From Clostridium sp. CM027 (lineage in GTDB: Bacteria > Bacillota > Clostridia > Clostridiales > Clostridiaceae), in the NCBI RefSeq assembly GCF_024730565.1, contig NZ_CP077725.1, positions 868,001 to 932,000 on the forward strand: a DNA stretch of 64,000 bases, given 5' to 3'. Every line of letters begins with the position of its first letter. Within the stretch, counting starts at the first letter, position 1. Under the pieces are notes generated by a model. It had not been told where the DNA came from. It did not search any database and saw only the letters and a program-made list of their open reading frames with translations. The position numbers and the translations under genes are program-made. This document shows positions 28,299-37,445 of this stretch, in pieces.

Positions 28299-29123
28299 AT
28301 GAGCTTTAATAAATTCCCGAAAATCTTTAAATATATGTATGAATTACATCGTAGAAACTTTAAATTGTACTTCAATCCCATTAGTGTGCCATCGTATGAG
28401 CCCGTAGTAACAAATTCTATTCATTGGGTAGGCCATGCTACTGTAGTTATTAATTTAAGTGGTAAGGTTATAGTAACTGACCCTGTAACTAGTATATATC
28501 TTGGTCAATTAAAAAGATTAGTTAAACCATCTTTAAACTTAGCCTCCATTAATATTGATTATATATTGCTGTCTCATGGTCATATGGATCATATGAATTA
28601 CTCCACTCTAATGAAACTAAATAAAAGTGCTATAATTATTGCTCCTAAAAACCTAAAGGTTCCTTTAAGACTTTTAGGTTTTAAAAGTATAATTCTTCTA
28701 AACAATGATGAAACGTATAATGATAATCACATAAAAATAAAGGCTTTAAAAGCAAATCATGATGGTAGACGTTATCCTTGGGGAGCTGAAGCTGAGAGCA
28801 ATTCCTATATAATTGAAAGTAGTTCAAAAAAGATTTTTTTTGCTGGTGATACTGCATATACTGATACATATAAAAATTTAATAGCAGATGTTGCTATCAT
28901 GCCTGTAGGCTGCTATAAACCTGATGAGTTTCAAGAAATGCATTGTACTCCTGAGCAGAGCTTTAAAATGTTTAAAATGACAGAAGCTAAAATCATGATC
29001 CCAGTTCATTATAAAACCTATATTTTAGCTCAGGATGAAGATGAGGTTACCTGTGATACTTTAAAAAGAATAAATGATGGAAGCATAAAAATTATTGATA
29101 TCGGTCAAACTGTAAAATTATAA
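28299..29123 (+). CDS. Metallo-beta-lactamase-fold hydrolase
   Basis: 274 residues. The metal motif is SHGHMDHMN, followed by GDTAYTD (metal Asp) and PVHYKTY (last His). The start IHWVGHATVVINL and RRYPWGAEAESNSYII resemble the UlaG/NAPE-PLD-like branch. It likely hydrolyses a phosphodiester or lactone, but the substrate is unknown. Cytoplasmic; monocistronic with a terminator. Confidence 0.88.
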   Translation: MSFNKFPKIFKYMYELHRRNFKLYFNPISVPSYEPVVTNSIHWVGHATVVINLSGKVIVTDPVTSIYLGQLKRLVKPSLNLASINIDYILLSHGHMDHMNYSTLMKLNKSAIIIAPKNLKVPLRLLGFKSIILLNNDETYNDNHIKIKALKANHDGRRYPWGAEAESNSYIIESSSKKIFFAGDTAYTDTYKNLIADVAIMPVGCYKPDEFQEMHCTPEQSFKMFKMTEAKIMIPVHYKTYILAQDEDEVTCDTLKRINDGSIKIIDIGQTVKL

Positions 29124-29138
29124 TGATTTAAACAAAAT

Positions 29139-29188
29139 AAAAAACAGGCACTAGAACTTTCAAATAAGTCTAGGCCTGTTTTTTTATA
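29139..29188 (+). terminator. Terminator of the metallohydrolase gene
   Basis: AAACAGGC-CTAGA and TCTAG-GCCTGTTTTTTT arms with an 18-nt loop. Confidence 0.8.
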
Positions 29189-29236
29189 AACAAGAAGTTA
29201 TATTTATGATATCTTTAATTAATTAACTATAACTTC

Positions 29237-30634
29237 TTAATCCGGTAGATAGATAAATCTTAAAATAAATAACGCTGCAAGCACATAAACTATTGGATGA
29301 ACTTCTTTCCTTCTTCCTGTGCTAACCTTAAGTATAGGGTAAAATATTATTCCCGCCGCTATACCATTAGCTATGCTATAGCTAAAAGGCATTATAGCCA
29401 TAGTAAAAAAAGCTGGAAGTGCTTCTGTAAAATCATCAAAATCTAATTTAGTAACTGCACCCATCATAAGGACTCCAACCATTATAAGCGCAGGTGCTGT
29501 TGCTTCTGGTGGCACTATCCCAACTATACCTGCAAAGAATAAAGAGAATAGAAATAAAACGCCTACCACGCAAGATGTTAACCCAGTTCTTCCTCCTTCA
29601 GCTATGCCCGCAGTAGATTCAACATAAGTTGCCATAGTGGGTGTACCAATACAGGCACTTATAGTTGTTGCGATAGCATCTGATAAGAGCGCTTTTCTCA
29701 TATTTCGAACTTTTCCATTTTCATCTAACATCTGGGCTTTTTCTGCTGTTCCAACCAAAGTACCAATTGTATCAAATAAGTCTACTAAACTAAAAGTTAA
29801 AACCACCATAATTATGCTAGTTATCGCTCCTATAACACCTGCTCCTCCAGCTCCTAAAAGACCCTTAAAGTCAAAAGCCATAAAAGTTGGAGCAATGGAT
29901 GGTGGTGTACTTAAGAGCTTTATTCCAGCTAAATTTGTTATACCCATAGGTATTCCAATTATTGTCGTTGCGATTATTCCAATAAGCATAGCTCCTCTTA
30001 CATTTCTAGCCATTAAAATTGCTGTTATAATTATACCGATAATTGTAAGAGCAGCGTGTGGATTTGTGAATTCACCAAAACTTATAAGAGTTCCTGGATT
30101 CGGAACTACTATGCTTCCAGTTTTAAAACCTATTAACGCAATAAATAATCCTATACCACCGCAAATAGCTATCTTGAGATTTGCTGGTAGCGCATCTACT
30201 ATTTTTTCGCGTATTGAAGTAACCGTAATTATTATAAATAAAATTCCAGAAATAAATACAGCTGCTAAAGCCTGATTCCAAGTATAGCCGAGTGTTAAGC
30301 ATACACTATATGTAAAGAAAGCACATAATCCCATACCTGGTGCAATTGCAAAAGGTAAATTTGCATAGGTACCTATTAAAATAGTACCAATTCCAGAGCC
30401 TACACATACTGCTGTAAAAATTGCTCCTACCACAGGGTCATTTGTTGCTGTAAAAACTGCAGCACCATCGCCCTTTATTCCAGGAAGATTCATACCACTA
30501 AACTTTAAAATATTAGGAATTACTAATATAGTATATGCCATAGTAATAAAGGTAGTAACACCCGCTAATATTTCGGTCCTAACGTTTGAATTATTTTCTT
30601 TGAGTTTAAAAAATGATTGCAAAAATGATTTCAT
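29237..30634 (-). CDS. pbuG: NCS2-family guanine/hypoxanthine permease (PbuG-like)
   Basis: 465 residues from ATG 30634, with AGGAGG 7 nt upstream; a longer frame starts inside the leader RNA. About 12-13 membrane segments; AzgA-branch motifs include ITMAYTILVIPNIL and GSGIGTILIGTYANLPFAIA. A guanine-type purine riboswitch with its own terminator precedes the gene, so it imports guanine or hypoxanthine and is shut off when guanine is plentiful. Confidence 0.92.
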   Translation of the reverse strand: MKSFLQSFFKLKENNSNVRTEILAGVTTFITMAYTILVIPNILKFSGMNLPGIKGDGAAVFTATNDPVVGAIFTAVCVGSGIGTILIGTYANLPFAIAPGMGLCAFFTYSVCLTLGYTWNQALAAVFISGILFIIITVTSIREKIVDALPANLKIAICGGIGLFIALIGFKTGSIVVPNPGTLISFGEFTNPHAALTIIGIIITAILMARNVRGAMLIGIIATTIIGIPMGITNLAGIKLLSTPPSIAPTFMAFDFKGLLGAGGAGVIGAITSIIMVVLTFSLVDLFDTIGTLVGTAEKAQMLDENGKVRNMRKALLSDAIATTISACIGTPTMATYVESTAGIAEGGRTGLTSCVVGVLFLFSLFFAGIVGIVPPEATAPALIMVGVLMMGAVTKLDFDDFTEALPAFFTMAIMPFSYSIANGIAAGIIFYPILKVSTGRRKEVHPIVYVLAALFILRFIYLPD

Positions 30635-30687
30635 GCCATTTCCTCCTAGGTAAAATATAATGTTGAATTTATAAATCCTTATTAAGC

Positions 30688-30726
30688 AAAAAAAAATGCC
30701 CATGGATAGGATTAATCCACGGGCAT
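30688..30726 (-). terminator. Riboswitch expression-platform terminator
   Basis: ATGCCCGTGGAT, loop TAATCCT, ATCCATGGGCAT followed by nine T on the minus strand. The GGATTAATCCTAT segment also occurs just after the aptamer P1 stem, so the two copies can compete. Confidence 0.85.
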
Positions 30727-30758
30727 AATTTCAGTAAAAATCTTTACTTATAGGATTA

Positions 30759-30827
30759 ATCCATAGTTAGAAGGTTAATGGCCTTCTAGTAGAAACTCTT
30801 GAACCTTATTATCAAGATTATACGGAT
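30759..30827 (-). promoter_or_regulatory. Purine (guanine-class) riboswitch aptamer
   Basis: Minus-strand aptamer with a 7-bp P1 (AUCCGUA/UAUGGAU), the conserved AUAAUC, AGUUUCUAC and AACUAUGG segments, and P2/P3 arms of matched sequence. The base at the specificity position (C in AACUAUG) is cytosine, which marks guanine rather than adenine sensing. It lies 125 nt upstream of the NCS2 permease. Confidence 0.93.
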
Positions 30828-30957
30828 TATTATTATTATTCATTTTTCAAAATAATAACATTCATTTCTACATAAGTCAACATTTTTTTCGTTCTTTCAC
30901 TAAAAATCCCAATATTATTTCCCCATAGCAAGATACTACTTAATAAATTTATTCAGT

Positions 30958-30983
30958 TAAATCATCTCCTGCGGAGCTGCATT
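30958..30983 (-). repeat. End fragment of the dispersed repeat (copy D)
   Basis: TTAAATCATCTCCTGCGGAG followed by CTGCA matches the end of copy B. It lies directly against the stop codon region of the SNF2 helicase gene. Confidence 0.55.
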
Positions 30984-30984
30984 A

Positions 30985-33900
30985 TTAAACAAATAGATCT
31001 TCAATTTCATTTTGGCTCATCTGAGAAAGAAATAATTCTGCTCCTGTTTCATCATTAATAACGCTTTCAACAATTTCTTTTTTCTTTTGTTGCAACTTAA
31101 ATATTTTTTCTTCTATAGTCCCTCTTGCTATTAATTTTATCACCTCTACTGTCTTCTTTTGCCCAATTCTATGAGCCCTATCTGTAGCTTGAGACTCCAC
31201 AGCCGGGTTCCACCAAGGGTCAAAGTGTATTACCATATCTGCACCTGTAAGGTTTATACCCGTACCCCCAGCTTTAAGAGAAATTAAAAATACCTGTGTG
31301 TCTCCTTCATTGAAGGTTTTTACCATTTCTACTCTTTTTTCTGCCTTAGTAGAGCCATCTAAATACATGTACTTTATCTCTTTAGGATCTAACCTCTTAG
31401 AAATGTTTTTAAGCACCCTAGTAAATTGAGAAAATATTAATATTCTATGACCTTCTTCTAAGCTATTTCCTAAAATTTCATCTAGAGCTTCCATTTTACC
31501 GCTACCCCCAACATAGTCCTCTATAAAAGTAGAAGGGTCGCAACATATCTGTCTTAGCCTTGTTAAAATTGACAGTACTTTAAACTTGCTTTTATTAAAC
31601 CCTTTCGCCTTAATATCTTCTTCTAGTTCTCCCTTTGCATCCTTTAAATAGGCTAAATACACCTTTTTCTGCTGCTCCGTCATTTCTACTGAAATTCTAT
31701 GTTCTATTTTAGAAGGCAAATCTTTTGCAACCTCTAATTTAGTCCTTCTAAGTATAAATGGTTTTACATGATTATTTAGTTCTTGTAGCGCTTCATGACT
31801 TCCATCCTTCACAATTGGCGCTTCGTATTTTTTTGAAAAAGCACTATGATTTAAAAGATAACCTGGCATTATAAAGTCAAAAATTGACCAAAGCTCCGTA
31901 AGAGAATTCTCAATAGGCGTTCCTGTAAGTGCGAATTTACTTATAGCATTTATACTTTTCACAGAATGTGCATTTTGCGAATTAAAATTCTTAATATACT
32001 GTGCCTCATCTAAGAAACAATATCTAAATTTTATCTTTTGATAGTCCTCAAGGTCTCGCCGTATAAGTGCATATGATGTAATAATCACATCAGTCTCATC
32101 AATGCTTTGTTTTTGTTGCACTCTTTGACTTTTATTTCCGGATATTACTATACAATTTAGTGATGGTGCAAATTTTTCTATTTCATCCTTCCAATTGTAT
32201 ACAACCGACGTAGGGCATACTACCAGGGATGGTTGCTTATTTTCATTTTCCTGCACTTCTGATTGAATAAATGCTATAGCCTCAAGTGTTTTACCCAGCC
32301 CCATTTCATCCGCTAGTATCCCTCCAAATCCACAACTTGCAAGCGTTTTTAACCACTTAAACCCCACCTTTTGATAATCTCTCATTATACTATCTAAGGT
32401 TTTAGGAACTATTACTTTCAATTCTCTAATATCCTTAACAGTATTAACTAGGTCTCTAAATTTTTTATTTGTATTCACAAAATCCATTTGTTCTCGTTTT
32501 AATTTTTCTTCTATATATATGGCATTATATTTTGAAAGTAGAATTTTATTCTTCGCAATATCGCTATCCTTTATATTTAGATACTCTATCATTTGAGCAA
32601 CTTTTAATAAATTATTTGAATCTAATAAAACAAAACTGCCGTTTTTAAGCCTATGATACTTTCTTTTTTCTCTTAAAGCTGAGAAAACATTACTGAGTTC
32701 AGTATTATCTACCCCCTCAATGCTAAAGCTGAATTCTAAAAGATTATCCTTATTAAGCTTTATATTCGACTTATATCCAGCATTTCCGTGCACCTTAATC
32801 TTCTTGAATTCTTCAGAATAATATACCTCCGCCACTTGCTGAAGCTTTTCCAGTCCTGAAACTAAAAACTCTAGAAGCTTTGCTTCATCTCGAATATCAA
32901 ACCCCTTATTTGTACTAACAAAACCAAATTCAAGAAATTGATTTATGATACCCATTTCCTTCTCTATGTCTCTTATAAGTACTCTTCCCTCTTGTGCTTT
33001 GTTTTCTTTACTATTAAAAGGATTTATCTCAACCTCTCCATACTTGAAAGTTATGAACACCTCTACATTTTTAGACTTTTTTTCAAAATGAACAACCGCC
33101 TTAAGCTCTTCTATATAAAATTCTTTTTCTAATGATGTGTCTATGGCAACTCTATCACTTATCTTGTTTAAAGTTGGAAGTACAAATGATGCTACATCAT
33201 CTTTCTCTTGTTCATAAAATTCTATGCAATTATTATTTTCCTCTTTAAATCTATTATAAAAAGGTAAATATGCGTCCCTTTGAGCAATAGGTGGCTGATA
33301 TATTTCACCTTTATAGAAAAAGAATTCCCCATCATTGCTTATTGCAATAGGCATATCTTCTTTTTGCTGAAGTATAAATTTACTATCTTCTCTATTGATT
33401 TCGAATTCTAAGGGCATGGCTTTCTGCCTTATGTGTACATTAGTAAACGTTCCGCCTTTTATTACCACAGTTAGATCCCTATTGTATAAGCATTTAAATA
33501 ACCTTTTAACCATGCTATCTGTAAAATAAGCTTTTTTACCAGACAGAAATTTCACTGTATTTCCCTTATATGTATTTGCAGCCCCAGCCACCGCTTCAAG
33601 TTCACTCGCTTCTTTAAAAAGTTCTATGATATTTAAATCACCTTCTTTAAATGAGTGCAAATAGGGATTGTATGTAAATTTTTTCCCAAACTCCATAGAC
33701 TCAAAACTTTTATTATAGCAAATAAAAAATTCTTTTATGTTTTTAACTACGTATTGCTTATCCTCTCCAACCTTTAGACTCACAAAAGATTTTCGGTTAT
33801 CACTATTAGGATCATGCTCATATTTTACATCTACATTTAGATATGATTTTATCCTTTGATCACCATTTATACTTTTAGTTATTTGTTTAATTAAACTATT

Positions 33901-34263
33901 TGTTTTAGCCATTCTTTTTGCTTTAATAATTTCGTCTTTCTCATAAAAATACTTTAATAATGTAGCCACTACATGCTTGCACATGCTCACCTCTCCATAA
34001 TAACTATAACAATCATTACATTGACAATGATAACTTATAAAAGAATTACTATTATTAAAACTTGTGTCTACTTTATACCGAGTGAAATTTGTTGACTCCA
34101 CATCTGAAGTTATCTTAGTTTCCCTGTAATCTTCCCGCTTCTTTATTTCTATATCAATATGCTTAACCTTATTACTTAAATAATACTCTGTTCCACTTTT
34201 ATAAGAATCTTTATCACTGTGTTCTCGTATAATCTCTTCATTAATAGCAATCAAAAGTTTCAC
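30985..34263 (-). CDS. SWIM-finger SNF2-family helicase
   Basis: 1092 residues. A SWIM zinc finger (CQCNDC, then CKHV) is near residues 80-95, an SNF2-associated region covers the middle, and the SNF2 ATPase follows: Walker A DEMGLGKT (about residue 655), DEAQ box, and HelicC motif QATDRAHRIGQKK near the C-terminus. This is the RapA-like clostridial type, a double-stranded DNA translocase. Its role in transcription or DNA repair is not resolved. Monocistronic. Confidence 0.93.
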   Translation of the reverse strand: MKLLIAINEEIIREHSDKDSYKSGTEYYLSNKVKHIDIEIKKREDYRETKITSDVESTNFTRYKVDTSFNNSNSFISYHCQCNDCYSYYGEVSMCKHVVATLLKYFYEKDEIIKAKRMAKTNSLIKQITKSINGDQRIKSYLNVDVKYEHDPNSDNRKSFVSLKVGEDKQYVVKNIKEFFICYNKSFESMEFGKKFTYNPYLHSFKEGDLNIIELFKEASELEAVAGAANTYKGNTVKFLSGKKAYFTDSMVKRLFKCLYNRDLTVVIKGGTFTNVHIRQKAMPLEFEINREDSKFILQQKEDMPIAISNDGEFFFYKGEIYQPPIAQRDAYLPFYNRFKEENNNCIEFYEQEKDDVASFVLPTLNKISDRVAIDTSLEKEFYIEELKAVVHFEKKSKNVEVFITFKYGEVEINPFNSKENKAQEGRVLIRDIEKEMGIINQFLEFGFVSTNKGFDIRDEAKLLEFLVSGLEKLQQVAEVYYSEEFKKIKVHGNAGYKSNIKLNKDNLLEFSFSIEGVDNTELSNVFSALREKRKYHRLKNGSFVLLDSNNLLKVAQMIEYLNIKDSDIAKNKILLSKYNAIYIEEKLKREQMDFVNTNKKFRDLVNTVKDIRELKVIVPKTLDSIMRDYQKVGFKWLKTLASCGFGGILADEMGLGKTLEAIAFIQSEVQENENKQPSLVVCPTSVVYNWKDEIEKFAPSLNCIVISGNKSQRVQQKQSIDETDVIITSYALIRRDLEDYQKIKFRYCFLDEAQYIKNFNSQNAHSVKSINAISKFALTGTPIENSLTELWSIFDFIMPGYLLNHSAFSKKYEAPIVKDGSHEALQELNNHVKPFILRRTKLEVAKDLPSKIEHRISVEMTEQQKKVYLAYLKDAKGELEEDIKAKGFNKSKFKVLSILTRLRQICCDPSTFIEDYVGGSGKMEALDEILGNSLEEGHRILIFSQFTRVLKNISKRLDPKEIKYMYLDGSTKAEKRVEMVKTFNEGDTQVFLISLKAGGTGINLTGADMVIHFDPWWNPAVESQATDRAHRIGQKKTVEVIKLIARGTIEEKIFKLQQKKKEIVESVINDETGAELFLSQMSQNEIEDLFV

Positions 34264-34371
34264 CCCATCGAGTTTTTTCTATTTTTATATATTATAAATT
34301 CCAGAATGTGTTACCATTATAAACTATACGCACGCCCATATTTTTCAACCAAATAAATTCAAAATACATTG

Positions 34372-34407
34372 TAAAAAAGCACACTCAAAGGATTAAATGA
34401 GCGTGCC
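34372..34407 (-). terminator. Terminator of the cold-shock gene
   Basis: Leftward GCACGCTCA, loop, TGAGTGTGC followed by TTTTTTAC. Confidence 0.8.
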
Positions 34408-34448
34408 GGAATTTTTCCATTTATATTGTTTAATAATAACGAATATTT

Positions 34449-34652
34449 TTACATTTTTTGAACATTAATAGCTTGAGGGCCTTTAGGTGCATCTACAACA
34501 TCAAATTGCACTTCTTCTCCCTCATGTAAATCCTTTCTTGGCCCTTGTTCTTTTATTGCTAAATGATGAACAAATACATCTTCACCCTCTTGAGCGGATA
34601 TAAATCCATATCCTCTTTCAACATCATACCACTTTACTATACCTGTTTTCAT
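34449..34652 (-). CDS. cspA: Cold-shock protein
   Basis: 67 residues from ATG 34652 (GGAGGG 5-6 nt upstream; the frame extends to 34685 without a ribosome-binding site). A single OB-fold with RNP1 GYGFISAQ and RNP2 DVFVHH. It binds single-stranded RNA/DNA as a chaperone. The residue after MKTGIVKWYD is typical CspA. The leader is long and AT-rich, as is common for temperature-regulated csp genes. Confidence 0.96.
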   Translation of the reverse strand: MKTGIVKWYDVERGYGFISAQEGEDVFVHHLAIKEQGPRKDLHEGEEVQFDVVDAPKGPQAINVQKM

Positions 34653-34869
34653 ATATTTCCCTCCTTGTCCTTCTCTGAAGTACAAAACAATTCAAAGTTT
34701 AAATATAGTATTAACTATAAATGTCTAACTAATACTTTTTATTATGCCTAACTTCTTCATCTAACAATATAATTATTAATAATATTTCAAGGAAAAAATA
34801 TACAAAAAAATAACCCCAGCAAAATAAACATTATGCTAGAATTATTTATATTCATTATGATAATATATT

Positions 34870-34944
34870 TGGCTGAGATGGCAGGATTTGAACCTGCGGA
34901 TGCCAGAGTCAGAGTCTAGTGCCTTACCGCTTGGCTACATCCCA
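34870..34944 (-). tRNA. tRNA-Gln (anticodon CTG)
   Basis: 75 nt including encoded CCA. Acceptor TGGGATG pairs with CATCTCA (one G-T); anticodon stem CTAGA/TCTGG holds the loop CTCTGAC, giving anticodon CTG. The T-arm GCAGGTTCAAATCCTGC is intact. It reads CAG codons only. Confidence 0.95.
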
Positions 34945-34961
34945 ATAAAAAAAAGTGTTAA

Positions 34962-35036
34962 TGGTGACTCCTAGGGGAATTGAACCCCTGATCCCACCGT
35001 GAGAGGGTGGTGTCTTAACCGCTTGACCAAGGAGCC
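34962..35036 (-). tRNA. tRNA-Glu (anticodon CTC)
   Basis: 75 nt with encoded CCA. It starts GGCTCCT, has the D-arm GGTCAAGCGGTTAAGAC of Glu tRNAs, the loop CTCTCAC and the T-arm AGGGGTTCAATTCCCCT. Anticodon CTC reads GAG. It is paired with the tRNA-Gln(CTG) 17 nt downstream. Confidence 0.95.
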
Positions 35037-35145
35037 TTATTAGTAATTAACACTACGAGATCTAGTATACTTCATTATGTAGTATAAGTCAACTATATAT
35101 AAAAAATAAATTTCCAATTAATTATTTATGTGAATATGCCTTAAT

Positions 35146-35183
35146 AAAAGATAGGGTATACAGTTTTGCTGCACACCCTATCT
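35146..35183 (-). terminator. Terminator of the SASP gene
   Basis: AGATAGGGTGTGCA and TGTATACCCTATCT arms with a TTTTATTAA tail in leftward reading. Confidence 0.8.
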
Positions 35184-35192
35184 AATTTTAAC

Positions 35193-35375
35193 TTATAAGT
35201 TTTTTTCGTATTGTTCTACCATTAATTTAACCATTTGTCCACCAACTGAACCACATTGTCTTGATGTTAAATCTCCATTATAGTCCGTAAAGTTTACTCC
35301 TAATTGATTTGCTGTTTCCATTTTGAATTTGTTTAATCCTGCTTTTGCTTCTGGTACTAAACTCCTGTATGACAT
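35193..35375 (-). CDS. Alpha/beta-type small acid-soluble spore protein
   Basis: 60 residues. Both SASP signatures are present: EAKAGLNKFKMETANQLG (with the germination protease site region) and LTSRQCGSVGGQMVKLM. It saturates spore DNA and protects it from UV and heat. Expression is expected in the forespore under sigma G. AAGGAGG precedes the ATG. A cysteine in the second signature is a small deviation. Confidence 0.95.
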   Translation of the reverse strand: MSYRSLVPEAKAGLNKFKMETANQLGVNFTDYNGDLTSRQCGSVGGQMVKLMVEQYEKNL

Positions 35376-35470
35376 ACTATGTGCCTCCTTTAAGTTGATT
35401 TTTTGTTATATTAATATAATGTACATATTTAATATATTTTATAACAGCGTTTTGATGGGCACAAAGGTAA

Positions 35471-35503
35471 AAAAAGTATAGCAAGCAATAGCTATACTTT
35501 TAA
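35471..35503 (-). terminator. Terminator of the Suv3-like gene
   Basis: Leftward AAAAGTATAGC, loop TATTGCTT, GCTATACTTTTTTTA. Confidence 0.8.
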
Positions 35504-35543
35504 ATATTATTTTCTATAAGAATCATCTATGTTATCATTTGTT

Positions 35544-37301
35544 TTATATACTTTTCAAAATTTTATTAATATCTTCACTGACTTTTATTCTATTCTCATA
35601 TACCCATTGTTCATCAAAATTTAATTTAAAAACTTTTGAGAAGGAATAATAAATATTTATTTTTTGGTAGTAAAGCTCTAATTCATAAAGATTCTCTAAT
35701 AGACGCTGTGGTTTTGAGATAATCTCTCTTTTAGTTATAAACAATTCATCTACATATTTTAAAAATGCATTCATCATCTTATCATTAGATACATCAAAAG
35801 GAATTTTCAGTAGTCTCCATTGAATTCTTTCTTCCAATTTATAACTCCTTAAATTATCTAATACCACCAAATACTCGCTTATATCCATTTTTCTATAAAA
35901 AGGTGTTTTTTCTTCTTTTGTACTCCATAACGCTAATTTCTCTCTAAGAGAAAGCGAACTGATTTTTAATATAGCTTCACTTGGGCCTATTACTCCTTTT
36001 TCTATAGTTGCATCCCTTGTATCTAAACTTTCTCTTATAAAATCTTGAGAATCGCCATAAGATGCTACATATCCAACCTCATATATCCCTTTTCTACCTG
36101 CCCTTCCCGCGATCTGTTTCACTTCTTGAGAAGTTAAATACCTTATCTCATTACCATCAAATTTTTTAATATCCATAAATATTATTCTTTTTATAGGAAG
36201 ATTAACTCCCATACCTATTGCATCAGTAGATATTAAAATTGTGCTTTCCTTGTTAATAAACTGATTGTACTGTTTTTTTCTAACTTCTGGCGGTAAATCT
36301 CCATAGATTAAACTTACTTTTATACCTAGGTTTGAGTAATGATAAGCTAGTTCTAATACTTTCTTCTTCGAAAATGTAACAAGCGCATCACCCACCTCAA
36401 TACTTTTATATACAAAAGATTTATTTTCCATTACAAGAGGGGTATCCCTTTTATACTCTATAATCTCGTACTCCTCAGAGCAATCCTCTATTATTTTTAT
36501 TAGCAATTCTTTCGCATTCGTAGCCCCGCAAATGTGTATCTCTTTACTTTTTAATCCTAAAACAGCTCTTGTCCAGGCAGCTCCCCTCTGGTCATTATCT
36601 ATCATTTGAATTTCGTCTATAATACCAACTTCATATTCCTCATTTATATTTAATTTTTCTATAGTACAACATACATGAGCTGCATCTTCAATGATTATTT
36701 CTTCTTCTCCAGTTGCAAGATTACATTTTACACCTTCTCTATTTAATCTTTCAAAATTCTCAAGTGCTAATATTCTTAAGGGAGAAAGGTAAATTCCTTT
36801 TGTTGCCTCTTTAAGCCGCATCATTGCATTATATGTTTTCCCAGTATTAGTTTCACCTAAATGGAGATAAAATTTTCTTTTAAATTTTCTTGATCCCTCA
36901 TATTCATTTTTAGGATTAGTTGGAAACACGCGTTCAAACTCACTAGATATAATCTCAGGAATATGCTCCGTTATTAACACACTTATAATTCCTGATTTTA
37001 AATAGCTTTCACCCTTGTCCTTTAAAATGTTCTCAAAATTAAAATCTGTATTATTTTTCTTGTTATAGTCCTCAACAAGCCTTATTGATATATATTTAAG
37101 TAATGCTGAATAATTTTCATGAACCCTTTTATAGTCTTTAAAATTTTCTTTCTTAAACTCATTTAATTCCTTTAGTTTCTTTCTTACAGCAGCTTCATGT
37201 TCCCATAGTACATTTGACTTAGTATGCTTTACTATTTCTTCAATCTGAGCAAATTGACTTTTTATTTTTTTAAAATTCCTTTCTATAGCTCCTTGTTTCA
37301 T
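35544..37301 (-). CDS. Suv3-like DEAD/DEAH-type RNA helicase
   Basis: 585 residues. The first 150 are helical and unassigned. Helicase motifs then follow: I GETNTGKT, DExH-like DEIQMI, RGAAWTRAVLG and CGATNA, and in the second domain STDAIGMGVNLP and QIAGRAGRKG. This order and wording match the mitochondrial/alphaproteobacterial Suv3 group that works with an exoribonuclease in RNA decay. It is monocistronic with GGAGG before the ATG. Confidence 0.87.
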   Translation of the reverse strand: MKQGAIERNFKKIKSQFAQIEEIVKHTKSNVLWEHEAAVRKKLKELNEFKKENFKDYKRVHENYSALLKYISIRLVEDYNKKNNTDFNFENILKDKGESYLKSGIISVLITEHIPEIISSEFERVFPTNPKNEYEGSRKFKRKFYLHLGETNTGKTYNAMMRLKEATKGIYLSPLRILALENFERLNREGVKCNLATGEEEIIIEDAAHVCCTIEKLNINEEYEVGIIDEIQMIDNDQRGAAWTRAVLGLKSKEIHICGATNAKELLIKIIEDCSEEYEIIEYKRDTPLVMENKSFVYKSIEVGDALVTFSKKKVLELAYHYSNLGIKVSLIYGDLPPEVRKKQYNQFINKESTILISTDAIGMGVNLPIKRIIFMDIKKFDGNEIRYLTSQEVKQIAGRAGRKGIYEVGYVASYGDSQDFIRESLDTRDATIEKGVIGPSEAILKISSLSLREKLALWSTKEEKTPFYRKMDISEYLVVLDNLRSYKLEERIQWRLLKIPFDVSNDKMMNAFLKYVDELFITKREIISKPQRLLENLYELELYYQKINIYYSFSKVFKLNFDEQWVYENRIKVSEDINKILKSI

Positions 37302-37405
37302 TTTGTTTCCTCCAATATTGACTTTTTATTTATTTCCATGTGGCTTATTGTTCTATTTTCTCACAACTATAAATTTATCATACATTTTTCAATCTCAATA
37401 TAAAT

Positions 37406-37443
37406 GAAACACCCAACTTAAATGCTTTTAAGCTGGGTGTTTT
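37406..37443 (-). terminator. Terminator of the thiamine transporter operon
   Basis: Leftward AAAACACCCAGCTTAA, loop, TTAAGTTGGGTGTTTC just after the ATPase stop. Confidence 0.8.
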
Positions 37444-37445
37444 CC

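Noticed and set aside
29637-30275. A 212-codon rightward frame opposite the NCS2 permease
   Set aside because: It is a hydrophobic mirror of the permease coding strand, with no start signal.
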